Below are positions 33,024-42,080 of a stretch of DNA of 64,000 nucleotides, piece by piece. The DNA lies in contig NZ_JAAAMU010000011.1 in assembly GCF_009909195.1 (NCBI RefSeq), positions 126,501 through 190,500 on the forward strand. Reading direction: 5' to 3'. Made by a program: the position numbers and the translations under genes. Numbering within the stretch: position 1 is the first letter of the stretch; each line of letters begins with the position of its first letter. Below the pieces are notes generated by a model, which was given only the letters and a program-made list of their open reading frames with translations, had not been told where the DNA came from and ran no database searches. This DNA comes from Paenibacillus sacheonensis (GTDB lineage: Bacteria; Bacillota; Bacilli; Paenibacillales; Paenibacillaceae).

Positions 33024-33728
33024 ATGGCTAGAAAACGGACCGTTCCGCCGCTTGCGCTCATCGGTTTCGAAGAAAACGAAGACCTGCATACGCCGTTAAG
33101 CCGAGCGAGAATCATTCAATCGGCGATTCGTCAACTGAACGAACACGGCCTGAAGGACCTCAGCATGCGGAAGGTCGCCGATGACTTGGGCGTCCAACCC
33201 GCTTCCCTGTACTATCACGTCAAAGGAAAAGAGCAGCTCCTGCAGCTGCTTACCGATAAGATCAGCTCCGAGATGGCGCGCCCCGATCCCTCGCTGCCAT
33301 GGAGAACGCAGCTTCTGCAGTGGGCGGAGCAATTTCGAGCCGTGCTCGGCACCTGCCGCGATGCCTCGGAGCTGTTCAACGCCACGATCGGATTAGGATA
33401 CAATCGCCTGACGCAGATCGAGAACTTGTACGGCATGCTCGCCGACGCGGGCTTCGAGGACAAGCTGATCCCGTGGATCGCCTCCATCCTCAAGAGCTAC
33501 GTGCTCGGATTCGCGGCGGAGGAAGCACGGTTCGCCTCGTTTGCCGGGGACAGCGCCGTCACGTCCGAAGAATTAAGCCAAGAGTATGCCCGGATCTATG
33601 ACGGCCTGCCGGCGGAGAAGTTCCCTAACCTGATCCGGCTAGCCCCCTTTACGACGAGCACGGACTGGCAGCAGGAATTCGATTTCGGTTTGGGCGTCCT
33701 GCTCGACGGCCTTGCCGCGAAGCTCTAA
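33024..33728 (+). CDS. TetR family regulator
   Basis: A 234-residue repressor. The DNA-binding domain (about 25-75) has LSRARIIQSAIRQLNEHGLKDLSMRKVADDLGVQPASLYYHVKGKEQLLQLL, the signature of the TetR/ActII class. The C-terminal ligand domain is TetR_C-like (VLGFAAEEARFASFAG; EFDFGLGVLLDGLAAKL). ATG at 33024 follows GAGAGGTG; an open extension to 32991 lacks a site. It is divergent from the VOC gene, with a palindrome at 32975. Confidence 0.88.
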   Translation: MARKRTVPPLALIGFEENEDLHTPLSRARIIQSAIRQLNEHGLKDLSMRKVADDLGVQPASLYYHVKGKEQLLQLLTDKISSEMARPDPSLPWRTQLLQWAEQFRAVLGTCRDASELFNATIGLGYNRLTQIENLYGMLADAGFEDKLIPWIASILKSYVLGFAAEEARFASFAGDSAVTSEELSQEYARIYDGLPAEKFPNLIRLAPFTTSTDWQQEFDFGLGVLLDGLAAKL

Positions 33729-33748
33729 GCTGCGGACTGGCGCGCCTC

Positions 33749-33985
33749 CTATTCGGATCGACCGGTCGACAGCGGCTTCGTAATCGAGACGAGTACAAGC
33801 CCGATCACTAGGATGACGGCCCATGCCGTCAACGATGGCCACCCCTCCGGCAGTAAACCAAGGAACTTGTAAACGATCGTCTTGCCGAACATCGCTCTAA
33901 TCAACGGCTGCACCACGGTTGCGATCCCGATAAGACTCAGGATGATACCCACGACCTGCAAGCCGTCATTTTGAATCTTCCTCAT
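33749..33985 (-). CDS. Small two-helix membrane protein, coupled to a TetR gene
   Basis: A 78-residue protein with helices at about 9-32 (LQVVGIILSLIGIATVV) and 50-68 (LTAWAVILVIGLVLVSI). The ATG follows AAGGAGGG and overlaps the end of the upstream TetR gene by 20 bases. It may be the effector controlled by that regulator. Function unknown. Confidence 0.75.
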   Translation of the reverse strand: MRKIQNDGLQVVGIILSLIGIATVVQPLIRAMFGKTIVYKFLGLLPEGWPSLTAWAVILVIGLVLVSITKPLSTGRSE

Positions 33986-34562
33986 GGCCTTCCCTCCTTG
34001 TCGCGAGCATGAATGTACGAACGGTCTCTTGGATGGCCTCTTCAGTATCCTCGATCCCATGCGTTGCGATCCGGCCGCTTACTATGTCGATGGCGCTTCG
34101 AACGAGCATCGCCATCAGCTCGGGAGCGAACGTCCTGAAGCTCCCCTCCTCCGATTGCCCGTATTGAAAAATCTCGATGAGCGGTTGGTGGATCTGATTG
34201 TCTTGATCGGTAAAAGCCAATGCGCCGTCCTTGCTTCGATGGTTGGCGATAATGCGCATGATGGCCAACGTCCGTTTCCGATTATCGGCTGCATAGCGCA
34301 AATTGGCTTCGATGTAGGATGCCAGCGCTTCAGGCGCCGTTCTATCGATGACCATATGTTTGGCCATATATTCCGCCGCATCGCTAAAATAAGCCGTTAT
34401 CAGCGTTTGGATAAGGTGTTCCTTCTGCGGGAAATGATACGTGACCACCCCCTTGCTGACGTTCAGCAGCTCCGCTACCGCCCCAAGCGAATAGCCCGCG
34501 TATCCGAATTTGGCCAGCAGCTCCTGCGAAGCCAGCAGAATGTTGTTTCTTGTGTCCTTCAT
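33966..34562 (-). CDS. TetR family regulator with twin operators
   Basis: A 198-residue repressor. Helix-turn-helix: ILLASQELLAKFGYAGYSLGAVAELLNVSKGVVTYHFPQKEHLIQTLI (residues about 8-56). The C-terminal domain is the short TetR_C type. The ATG at 34562 has only GGCGGG upstream. Two near-identical 22-bp palindromes lie 56-110 bases upstream of the start and are the probable autoregulatory sites. The downstream small membrane protein gene overlaps its end. Confidence 0.88.
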   Translation of the reverse strand: MKDTRNNILLASQELLAKFGYAGYSLGAVAELLNVSKGVVTYHFPQKEHLIQTLITAYFSDAAEYMAKHMVIDRTAPEALASYIEANLRYAADNRKRTLAIMRIIANHRSKDGALAFTDQDNQIHQPLIEIFQYGQSEEGSFRTFAPELMAMLVRSAIDIVSGRIATHGIEDTEEAIQETVRTFMLATRREGHEEDSK

Positions 34563-34617
34563 GCACAGCCCGCCTTTGCGTCCCGTCCATAGGGGCGCTT
34601 TTTTCTTGCTATGACTA

Positions 34618-34639
34618 TTTTAGTACGATCGAGCTAAAA
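34618..34639. promoter_or_regulatory. Putative TetR operator 1
   Basis: TTTTAG-taCGATCGag-CTAAAA is a palindrome with a CGATCG core. It matches operator 2 at 19 of 22 positions. Confidence 0.65.
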
Positions 34640-34650
34640 TCGCAATTATT

Positions 34651-34672
34651 TTCTCGTACGATCGTGCTAAAA
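34651..34672. promoter_or_regulatory. Putative TetR operator 2
   Basis: It shares GTACGATCG and GCTAAAA with operator 1. The two centres are 33 bases apart, about three helical turns, so two dimers could bind on the same face. Confidence 0.65.
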
Positions 34673-34772
34673 AATTGAACGCAGCATGACGATGCGTTTA
34701 CCCCGTCCTATTCTGCATTTGCCCACTCGCTAGACTGCTGTGCTTCATAGGATATAAGGTTCCTGCAATGCA

Positions 34773-36179
34773 ATGACAGCGCACTTACTATCCTCATGGG
34801 AGTTGGGAGCATTGAAATCCAAAACGCAGCTGACCGGGCTTGTGATCTTTAAAGGCGATCCGGGCTACGATGTCGCACGCAAGAATTGGGATCCCCACAC
34901 GGACAAATTCCCCAAAGTGTTCGTGTTCGCGAAGCGCACGCAGGATGTCGCCAATGCCATCAAATGGGCCAACGAGAATAACGTCCCGATTCGGCCGAGA
35001 AGCGGCAGGCATTCGCTGGAAGTCAATCTGTCGCAGGTCACCGGCGGCATCGTTATCGACGTCAGCAAAATGAAGCAAATCAACTTGAATAAAAAGAAAA
35101 GCACCGCCATCGTCGGATCGGGCAACACCGTAGGGAGAATAGCCAAGACGCTTGCGCCGCTCGGCTATATCGCTCCTTTTGGCGACAGCCCTACCGTAGG
35201 AATCGGCGGCATCACGCTCGGCGGCGGAATCGGGCCGCTGCAGCGGACGGTCGGCCTCGTCAGCGACAATTTGCTTGCGCTCGAAATGGTCGACGCGAAG
35301 GGGCGGGTCATTCGCGCGAGCAAGAAACGCAACTCCGATCTCCTGTGGGCGTCCAAAGGCGGCGGAGGAGGAAATTTCGGCGTCTATACCAGGTACAAAT
35401 TCAAAGTGCACGCCGCTCCGGCGAAGGCCACGGTGTACCGGATCACCTGGCCATGGAATCAGTTCCCCGAATTGCTCAAGGCCTGGCAGCGCTGGGCGCC
35501 ATGCGTGGATACGAGGCTGGGCAGCGAATTTTCGATCGGTCCGAAGAAAGGCGGCAACGTCACCATGAACGGGCTCTTCCTCGGGTCGAAGACGGAGGCG
35601 CTTCGCCTGCTGCAGCCCATGCTGCGCGTCGGAACGCCGACGAGCCGGATCATTCGCGCATTGCCTTACCCGAAAGTCGTGGACTTCCTGCTGCCTCCGG
35701 ATCCGATCCTCACGCAGCGCGAAAGCAATCAGTTCTCCAGCGGCTTCGGCCGGCATCCGTTCCCGGACAAAGCCATTCACGACATGCGCCGGTTCTTGGA
35801 ACAGGTAGAGGGCGAATTCGCCGGCTTCTTCTTCCTCAACTGGGGCGGGGCCGTAAGCCGCGTAGCGCCTAGGGCCACGGCGTTCTACTGGCGCAAAGCG
35901 AGCTATTACGTCGAGTGGAACAGCTCCTGGGTGAAGAAGTCCGATGCCGCCAAGAACATTGCGCTCGCCCGCGGACTGCGCAAGAAGCTGAAGCCTTATA
36001 TCGTGGGATCGTATATCAATGTACCGGACCAAGGAATCAAGAACTCCGGGCCGGTCTACTACGGGGCCAACTATCCTCGATTGCGCAAGGTAAAGGCCAA
36101 GTACGACCCGGGCAACGTCTTCAACAATCCGCAAAGCATCCAGCCGGCCTGCACCACGTGCAGGGCGAAGAAGAAATAG
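34773..36179 (+). CDS. FAD-dependent oxidase, berberine-bridge-enzyme family
   Basis: A 468-residue secreted-type or cytoplasmic oxidase. The FAD domain has IRPRSGRHSLE, where His is the likely 8-alpha FAD link, and PTVGIGGITLGGGIG. The second covalent site of berberine-bridge enzymes (Cys in GxCPxV) is Asp-Ser here, so linkage is probably single. The C-terminal BBE motif is YYGANYPRLRKVKAKYDPGNVF. A poly-basic CRAKKK end is unusual. ATG at 34773 follows AAGG; a TTG at codon 14 is a possible alternative. It ends in a terminator. Substrate unknown; the family oxidises sugars or alkaloids. Confidence 0.88.
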   Translation: MTAHLLSSWELGALKSKTQLTGLVIFKGDPGYDVARKNWDPHTDKFPKVFVFAKRTQDVANAIKWANENNVPIRPRSGRHSLEVNLSQVTGGIVIDVSKMKQINLNKKKSTAIVGSGNTVGRIAKTLAPLGYIAPFGDSPTVGIGGITLGGGIGPLQRTVGLVSDNLLALEMVDAKGRVIRASKKRNSDLLWASKGGGGGNFGVYTRYKFKVHAAPAKATVYRITWPWNQFPELLKAWQRWAPCVDTRLGSEFSIGPKKGGNVTMNGLFLGSKTEALRLLQPMLRVGTPTSRIIRALPYPKVVDFLLPPDPILTQRESNQFSSGFGRHPFPDKAIHDMRRFLEQVEGEFAGFFFLNWGGAVSRVAPRATAFYWRKASYYVEWNSSWVKKSDAAKNIALARGLRKKLKPYIVGSYINVPDQGIKNSGPVYYGANYPRLRKVKAKYDPGNVFNNPQSIQPACTTCRAKKK

Positions 36180-36186
36180 GGAATGC

Positions 36187-36232
36187 AAAAAGCCCCTTCG
36201 CCGCGGATAGGCTGCAGCGAAGGAGCTTTTTT
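36187..36232. terminator. Bidirectional terminator
   Basis: CCTTCGC at 36195 pairs with GCGAAGG at 36217, with AAAAAGC and GCTTTTTT outside. It lies between the oxidase gene and the convergent ABC-F gene. Confidence 0.8.
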
Positions 36233-36289
36233 CGTTATCTATTCAAGGAATGACGGCCCACGGTCGTTCGTATGGCGGCATGCGATCCC

Positions 36290-37846
36290 TTACCTTTGCG
36301 TTTGCATGGCCCAAGCTTCCACATCCCATGTCTTGGTCACCCAGTCCTCGTAGAATTCAGGCTCGTGGGAGACGAGCACGACGGTGCCCTTGTAAGCTTG
36401 CAGCGCCCGCTTCAATTCGGCTTTGGCAACGACGTCCAGATGGTTGGTCGGCTCATCGAACAGAATCCAGTTGCTCTCCCGCATCATCAGCTTGCACAGG
36501 CGAACCTTCGCCTGCTCGCCGCCGCTGAGCTGGTTAAGGGGACGCGTGATATGCTCGTTCTTCAGGCCGCAGCGGGCAAGCGCCGCCCGGACTTCATGTT
36601 GGTTCATGGAAGAGAACTCATCCCATACGTCCTCCAGCGGAGTCATCGTCGGCGCCTTGGACTCCTGTTCGAAGTAGGCGGGAGATAAATAATCGCCCGT
36701 ATACCGCTTGCCTTCCAGCGGAGGAATAACGCCGAGAATCGACTTCAGGAGCGTGGATTTGCCGACGCCGTTGCAGCCGACGATGGCAATCTTTTCGCCC
36801 CGCTCGATGACCATGTCCATCTTGGGCAGAAGCGGCTTGCCGTAGCCGATGACCATGCCCTCCGCTTCGAATACGAGCTTGCCGCTGGCCCGGGATTCCT
36901 TGAAGTTGAAGGTCGGCTTGGCCGCTTCCTCCGGCTTGTCGATGCGATCGATCCGGTCGAGCTGCTTCTCGCGGCTCTTCGCGCGCCCGGAGGTCGAAGC
37001 GCGGGCTTTATTTTTATTAATGAATTCCTCTTGTTTCTTAATGTAGTCCTTCTGCTTCTCGTAGGCGTCGATATGCTGCAGCTTGTTCAGCTCGGACATC
37101 TCGAGGAACTTCTCGTAATTGGCCGAGTAACGCGTCATCTTCGTGAATTCGAGATGGTAGATCACGTCGACGACCTGATTCATGAAGCCCGTTTCATGAG
37201 AAATAAGCATGAGCGCATGCGGATAATTCCGCAAATAATTCGTCAGCCAATTAATATGCTCTTCGTCCAAATAGTTCGTCGGCTCATCCAGCAATAGAAC
37301 GCCGGGCTTCTCGAGCAGCAGCTTGGCGAGCAGCACCTTCGTCCGCTGTCCGCCGCTAAGCGCCGTGACTTCGCGGTCAAGCCCGATGGCATTGAGGCCC
37401 AAACCGTTGGCCATCTCGTCGACCTTCACGTCGATCAGATAGAAATCGCCGATCTCAAGCTCCTCTTGAATCTCGCCCATGCGCTCCAGCAGCCGCTCCA
37501 GCGTATCCGGATCGGCATCGCCCATTTGCGCGGCGATCTCGTTAAGCTCTTCTTCCAAGACGAGCAAGGGCAGGAACGCATCCTTCAGCACGTCCCGGAT
37601 GGTCTTGCCCGCTTCAAGCTTCGTATGCTGATCCAAGTAGCCGTAACGAACGCGGGGCGTCCACTCCACCTTGCCTTCGTCCTTCAACAGCTTTCCGGTC
37701 AAAATATTCATCAGCGTGGATTTCCCCGTACCGTTCGCGCCAACGAGTCCGACGCGCTCTCCCTCCAGCAAACGGAAGTTTACATTGCGAAACAGCACCC
37801 GGTCGCCGAACGTATGCGATAATTGCTCAACCGTCAATAAACTCAT
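36290..37846 (-). CDS. ABC-F family ATPase (YkpA/YbiT type)
   Basis: A 518-residue protein with two ABC domains: GANGTGKST, LSGGQRTKVLLAK and LLDEPTNYLD; then GCNGVGKST, LSGGEQAKVRLCK and FDEPTNHLD. The long charged linker (about 240-310) includes RASTSGRAKSREKQLDRI. Overall it resembles the house-keeping YkpA/YbiT subgroup more than antibiotic-resistance ABC-Fs. The ATG has GGAG 12 bases upstream. It is distinct from the ABC-F at 9.8 kb. Its role is presumably ribosome-associated. Confidence 0.9.
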   Translation of the reverse strand: MSLLTVEQLSHTFGDRVLFRNVNFRLLEGERVGLVGANGTGKSTLMNILTGKLLKDEGKVEWTPRVRYGYLDQHTKLEAGKTIRDVLKDAFLPLLVLEEELNEIAAQMGDADPDTLERLLERMGEIQEELEIGDFYLIDVKVDEMANGLGLNAIGLDREVTALSGGQRTKVLLAKLLLEKPGVLLLDEPTNYLDEEHINWLTNYLRNYPHALMLISHETGFMNQVVDVIYHLEFTKMTRYSANYEKFLEMSELNKLQHIDAYEKQKDYIKKQEEFINKNKARASTSGRAKSREKQLDRIDRIDKPEEAAKPTFNFKESRASGKLVFEAEGMVIGYGKPLLPKMDMVIERGEKIAIVGCNGVGKSTLLKSILGVIPPLEGKRYTGDYLSPAYFEQESKAPTMTPLEDVWDEFSSMNQHEVRAALARCGLKNEHITRPLNQLSGGEQAKVRLCKLMMRESNWILFDEPTNHLDVVAKAELKRALQAYKGTVVLVSHEPEFYEDWVTKTWDVEAWAMQTQR

Positions 37847-38101
37847 CTATATCGATCTCCATTCATGGATGTACCTGAATTCGTCCTGCGACTCTCTCGA
37901 TTACCCGAATCATTGTACCACAAAAGCGTGCTATCCATGGGTATAACCCGCTAGTACAATTTCCCGCGGACGGCCGGCCTATGCCTCGCCGAATCGAATA
38001 TCCGCGGGTCGCCGCCAGCCTGTCGGAGGGCGGAGAAAATTCAAAGTGGTGCGCAGCGGAGACTAGTTGCTATAATACTAGACAAAGAAGGGCGGGCGGT
38101 C

Positions 38102-39016
38102 ATGATGTACAGCTTGGACGTAAGATTCAAACCTTTATTCGAAATCATGGGCAGCTTGCATGCCTATGTATGCCGTAAATCGCATAAAAAGCTCGACTTG
38201 TCTCCCGCCTGGGCGAAAGAAGTCCGTCAACGGATCACGCCCCAATTGGCGGAGCTGCTCGATCGGGTCCAGATCGACGGCGACTGGAAGCTGACGTATC
38301 TGCTCGTGCATCTCTGTCCCGGAGAAGACGTCGGCGATTTCGTCGATTGGCTGCGCGGGATGACGCCCGGCGAGCTCTACGAATTGATGTCGCCGTACGG
38401 CAACCAGTTCCCGAACCAAATGGGGGAATTTCGCGATCATGCCATAACGCTGTTCGAACAATGGAACGAGCAATACTTTCGGCATATCGATCCGGCGATT
38501 CTCGAGCGGCTTGGCGAGGAAGCGCTTCATCGGAAGGCAAAACTATCGTCGGCCGAGCCGATCGCATTCGTGGACGAGACGACCAACGGACTGTTGTTCG
38601 TTCCGATGGATGGGCTGGAGCGCGTGATCCTCATGCCGCAATACCATTTTCAGCCGATCAATGTCGTCAGCCACTTCGGCAAGGTCACCATCTGCCATTA
38701 CGCCGCCAGACTGTACGTTGGCGATGAAGAGGATTTCCTAACGCCGCACGAGTACCGCATGATCCGGAGCGTGTCGGAGAAAAGCCGCTTGAAAATCCTG
38801 CGCTACCTGAGCCAGGGACCGCGCTCGTTCATCGAGATCGTGCGCCATTTGGAGTTATCCAAGGGAATCACGCACGATCATATCTCCAAGCTGCGCTATG
38901 CCGGCATGGTGACGGCGCATTTCGAAGGCGAGACGCTCACCGCTTACAGCGTTCGAAAGAGCGCATTGGAGCAGGTACACAGCAAGATCATGGATTATAT
39001 CGGGCAGGGCGTGTAG
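38102..39016 (+). CDS. ArsR-like regulator with long N-terminal domain
   Basis: A 304-residue protein. The C-terminal 80 residues are an ArsR winged helix: MIRSVSEKSRLKILRYLSQGPRSFIEIVRHLELSKGITHDHISKLRYAGMV. The first 220 residues are a helical sensor domain of the DUF5937 kind (PAWAKEVRQRITPQLAELL). A TATAAT at 38071-38076 is flanked by CTAGT and ACTAG arms, possibly an operator, with no -35 consensus. The ATG follows GGGCGGG. It sits just upstream of the oligopeptide transporter operon, but a terminator separates them. It may control it. Confidence 0.8.
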   Translation: MMYSLDVRFKPLFEIMGSLHAYVCRKSHKKLDLSPAWAKEVRQRITPQLAELLDRVQIDGDWKLTYLLVHLCPGEDVGDFVDWLRGMTPGELYELMSPYGNQFPNQMGEFRDHAITLFEQWNEQYFRHIDPAILERLGEEALHRKAKLSSAEPIAFVDETTNGLLFVPMDGLERVILMPQYHFQPINVVSHFGKVTICHYAARLYVGDEEDFLTPHEYRMIRSVSEKSRLKILRYLSQGPRSFIEIVRHLELSKGITHDHISKLRYAGMVTAHFEGETLTAYSVRKSALEQVHSKIMDYIGQGV

Positions 39017-39048
39017 GGAGACAACCCGGACGCCAGCATGGAAATCGG

Positions 39049-39089
39049 CCGCTCGCGCATCGTAATCGACGATGCGCAAGCGGTTTTTT
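39049..39089 (+). terminator. Terminator of the ArsR-like regulator gene
   Basis: CGCTcGCGCATCG pairs with CGATGCGCaAGCG, followed by TTTTTTCG. Downstream, 39090-39280 is AT-rich and holds the transporter promoter, which I could not fix. Confidence 0.8.
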
Positions 39090-39280
39090 CGTTGTTTGCG
39101 CCAATTCCAAAAATACATTGAATATGCTGAACTTCTATAATATTCTTTATACAAAGAAATAATTGTTGGTTCTCTATTTACAGAACCATATTTGATACCT
39201 ATAATAAGGACATTGAATACAGAGTAAATCTATCGGGATTAAAAATATGGTGTCATTCAAACCTATTTCAGGAGGGTATC

Positions 39281-41047
39281 ATGAAGAAGCAAAGAATCGT
39301 GACCTTATCGACAGCCATACTGGCGAGCGCATTATTACTGTCCGCTTGCGGCAACAACACGAACGACAATGGCGCCGGCAACCCGGCGAACGCGGGCCAG
39401 CCCGCAGCGAACAACGCTGCCGGCGATACCGCGAACAACGGAACCGCGGCCGATCCCGCAGCCGGGGCTTCCGGAGTCGTGACCGCCTCTGACCTGTCCA
39501 AGCTGCCGGACATCGCCAAGAAGCGCACGGACACGATCATCGTCGGCTTGACGGATCCGAGCGGCGCGTTCACGCCGTATTTCCAACAAAGCGGCTACGA
39601 CGGCAATGTCTCCTCCCTGCTGTACACGCCGCTCGTCAAGGTCGACGATAAAGGGCTCCCGATTCCGGGCTTGGCCGAGAAATGGGACGTTTCCGCGGAC
39701 AACTTGACGTATACGTACCACCTGCGCAAGGATTTGAAATTCAGCGACGGCACGCCGCTTACGGCCGACGACGTCGCTTTCACATGGACCATCTTGCATG
39801 ACAAGTCCTACGACGGCGACTCCCTGGTGAACACGCTGAACATCAAAGGCGGCGATGCGTATAAGGCGGGCACGGCGACCAGCGTCTCTGGCATCAAGGT
39901 GATCGATCCGCAGACGATTTCCGTCACGCTCGACAAGCCGAATGCCAGCGCGCTGACATTGCTTGGATCCGACGTGCTGTCCAAAGCTTATTACGGCAAG
40001 GACTACAAGCAAGGGCAATTGGACTATATGAAGAAGCTGAGCGGCAGCCCGCTGGGTACCGGACCTTACAAGCTGGAGAAATTCATTCCAGGCCAAGAAG
40101 TCCGGATGATCGCAAACGAGAATTACTATGACGGCAAACCGAAGACGGAGCATTTTATTTATAAAACGGCTCAAGGCGATACCTGGCAGTACCTGGAGAC
40201 CGGCGAGGTCGACTATGCGTCGTTCTCGGCGACGAAGGAAAACATCGACAAGCTCAAGGCGATGGGCTTCGTGAATATCCTGCCCTACACGCCGAGCAAT
40301 TACGGCTATCTGCAATTGAACCTGAAACATCCTGCCCTGCAGGACAAGCTGGTCCGCCAAGCGCTTACCTACGGCCTGGACCGCCAGAGCATCTACGTGG
40401 ACGCGGCGCAGGGCGCGGGCCAAGTCGCGAACATTCCTTCTTCGCCGATCTCGTGGTCGTATACGGAGGACGGCATCAATCCGTACAAATACGATGCGGA
40501 GAAAGCCAAGGAACTGTTGGACCAAGCGGGCTGGAAAGCGGGAGCGGACGGCATCCGCGAGAAGGACGGGCAGAAGCTGACGATCCATTACCTGGGTTCC
40601 AAGAAGCCGGAGACCGATATCTTCATCGCCGTGGCGAAGGAAGATTACGAAGCTTTGGGCATCAAATTCGAGCCTGAAGTCTTCGCGGATTTCAACGCGC
40701 TCGTATCCAAGGTCGAAGGCGGCGATTACGATATGGCTTCCTTCTCCACCTCGCTCTTGACCGATCCGTCGGACGGCCTGCTCCAATTCGTCGACGGCGA
40801 GATTCCGGGCTACGAAGATCCGGCATTCAAGGCATTGTACGACAAAGGCCTTGCAACCTCGAATATCGACGAGCGCAAAGCCGTGTACAAAGATATCTAC
40901 AAGCTGCTGAACGACCAGCTGCCGGTCATCTTCACGAGCTACAAGAAAAGCGTGTACGCCTATAACGGCCGCATTCAGAATCTAAGCGTCAGCCCGTTCA
41001 ACGGCCTTGCGCCGAGCTTGCCGAAATGGACGCTGAGCCAACAATAA
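39281..41047 (+). CDS. Oligopeptide/dipeptide ABC transporter substrate-binding lipoprotein
   Basis: A 588-residue SBP family 5 lipoprotein. Signal peptide with lipobox LSAC (residues 19-22), an Asn/Ala/Gly-rich tether to about 60, then the binding protein: LRKDLKFSDGTPLTADDVAFTWTILHD is the family signature, and EKAKELLDQAGWKAG the later motif. ATG follows AGGAGGG. First gene of a five-gene operon. The exact ligand (peptide, nickel or sugar) is not readable. Confidence 0.93.
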   Translation: MKKQRIVTLSTAILASALLLSACGNNTNDNGAGNPANAGQPAANNAAGDTANNGTAADPAAGASGVVTASDLSKLPDIAKKRTDTIIVGLTDPSGAFTPYFQQSGYDGNVSSLLYTPLVKVDDKGLPIPGLAEKWDVSADNLTYTYHLRKDLKFSDGTPLTADDVAFTWTILHDKSYDGDSLVNTLNIKGGDAYKAGTATSVSGIKVIDPQTISVTLDKPNASALTLLGSDVLSKAYYGKDYKQGQLDYMKKLSGSPLGTGPYKLEKFIPGQEVRMIANENYYDGKPKTEHFIYKTAQGDTWQYLETGEVDYASFSATKENIDKLKAMGFVNILPYTPSNYGYLQLNLKHPALQDKLVRQALTYGLDRQSIYVDAAQGAGQVANIPSSPISWSYTEDGINPYKYDAEKAKELLDQAGWKAGADGIREKDGQKLTIHYLGSKKPETDIFIAVAKEDYEALGIKFEPEVFADFNALVSKVEGGDYDMASFSTSLLTDPSDGLLQFVDGEIPGYEDPAFKALYDKGLATSNIDERKAVYKDIYKLLNDQLPVIFTSYKKSVYAYNGRIQNLSVSPFNGLAPSLPKWTLSQQ

Positions 41048-41061
41048 CGAACCAAACAAAC

Positions 41062-41096
41062 GCGATTCCCTGTCCGATCTCCGGTCAGGGAATCGC
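41062..41096 (+). other. Intercistronic stem-loop after the binding-protein gene
   Basis: GCGATTCCCTG and CAGGGAATCGC form a perfect 11-bp stem with a 13-base loop and no U-tract. Such structures protect the upstream mRNA and favour excess binding protein over permease. Confidence 0.6.
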
Positions 41097-41113
41097 AGGT
41101 TAAGGAGTCGATT

Positions 41114-42067
41114 ATGAGCACGTACATTACGAAGCGGATCCTGTATATGATCGTCATTTTATTCGCGGCCTCCTTCTTGATCTTCTGCTTGTATGCCTTG
41201 ACGCCCGGCGACTTCATCACGGGCAACATTAAGCTGACGCCGGAACGCAAAGCGGAGCTTCGGGAGATTTACGGACTGAACAAACCCGTAATCGAACGGT
41301 ACGCGATCTGGATGAAGAACGCCTTCCACGGAGACTTCGGCTATTCGCTGTCGCAGCAGAAGCCGGTACTCAGTTTGTTTAATCAATACATCTGGAATTC
41401 ATTCCTGCTCGCGGTCGTCTCCACATTCCTGACCTGGCTGATCGCCGTCGTCGTCGGCGTCGTCGCCGCGTACAAGCAGTATTCGTGGTTCGATACGATC
41501 GTCATGGTCGCGCTCTTCGCGGCAATGTCGATCCCGTCGTTCTTCATCGGCCTCTTCTTGATCAAGATGCTGGCCGTGGACTGGAAATGGCTTCCTCCGG
41601 GCGGGATGCTGACGACGGGAAGCAATTCGACGGGGCTCGCTTACGTGCGAGAAGTCATTCACCATATGATGCTTCCGGTAATGGTCATGACTTTGCTCGG
41701 GGTGGGCTCTCTGACGCGCTACTTCCGAAGCAACATGATCGACGTCATCAAGCAGGATTATATCCGCACGGCACGCGCCAAAGGCTTGAAGGAACGCAAA
41801 GTATTGTTCACCCATGCGCTGCGCAACGCCCTGCTGCCTGCGATTACGCTAGTCGGCTTCGAGCTTCCCGCTCTGTTCGGCGGCTCGCTCATTATCGAGA
41901 AAATATTCAACTGGCCGGGCATCGGCCAGCTTTACATGCAGTCCTTCAGCTTGCGGGATTATCCGCTGCTCATGGGATTCACCTTGTTTATCGCAATACT
42001 GACCGTTATCGGCACGCTGGTTTCGGACATTTTGTATCATGTCGCCGACCCACGGGTCAGGCTGTAG
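41114..42067 (+). CDS. ABC transporter permease, OppB/DppB type
   Basis: A 317-residue, six-helix permease. The N-terminal segment ITKRILYMIVILFAASFLIFCLYALTPGD is typical of OppB/DppB, and the EAA-type coupling loop IRTARAKGLKERKVLFTHALRNALLP contacts the ATPases. Located 66 bases after the binding protein gene, with an RBS of AAGGAG. Pairs with the next permease. Confidence 0.93.
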   Translation: MSTYITKRILYMIVILFAASFLIFCLYALTPGDFITGNIKLTPERKAELREIYGLNKPVIERYAIWMKNAFHGDFGYSLSQQKPVLSLFNQYIWNSFLLAVVSTFLTWLIAVVVGVVAAYKQYSWFDTIVMVALFAAMSIPSFFIGLFLIKMLAVDWKWLPPGGMLTTGSNSTGLAYVREVIHHMMLPVMVMTLLGVGSLTRYFRSNMIDVIKQDYIRTARAKGLKERKVLFTHALRNALLPAITLVGFELPALFGGSLIIEKIFNWPGIGQLYMQSFSLRDYPLLMGFTLFIAILTVIGTLVSDILYHVADPRVRL

Positions 42068-42080
42068 GAGGTTCTAACGG

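Noticed and set aside
34794..36188. 464-codon minus-strand frame opposite the FAD oxidase
   Set aside because: Same shadow effect; no ribosome site or domain pattern.
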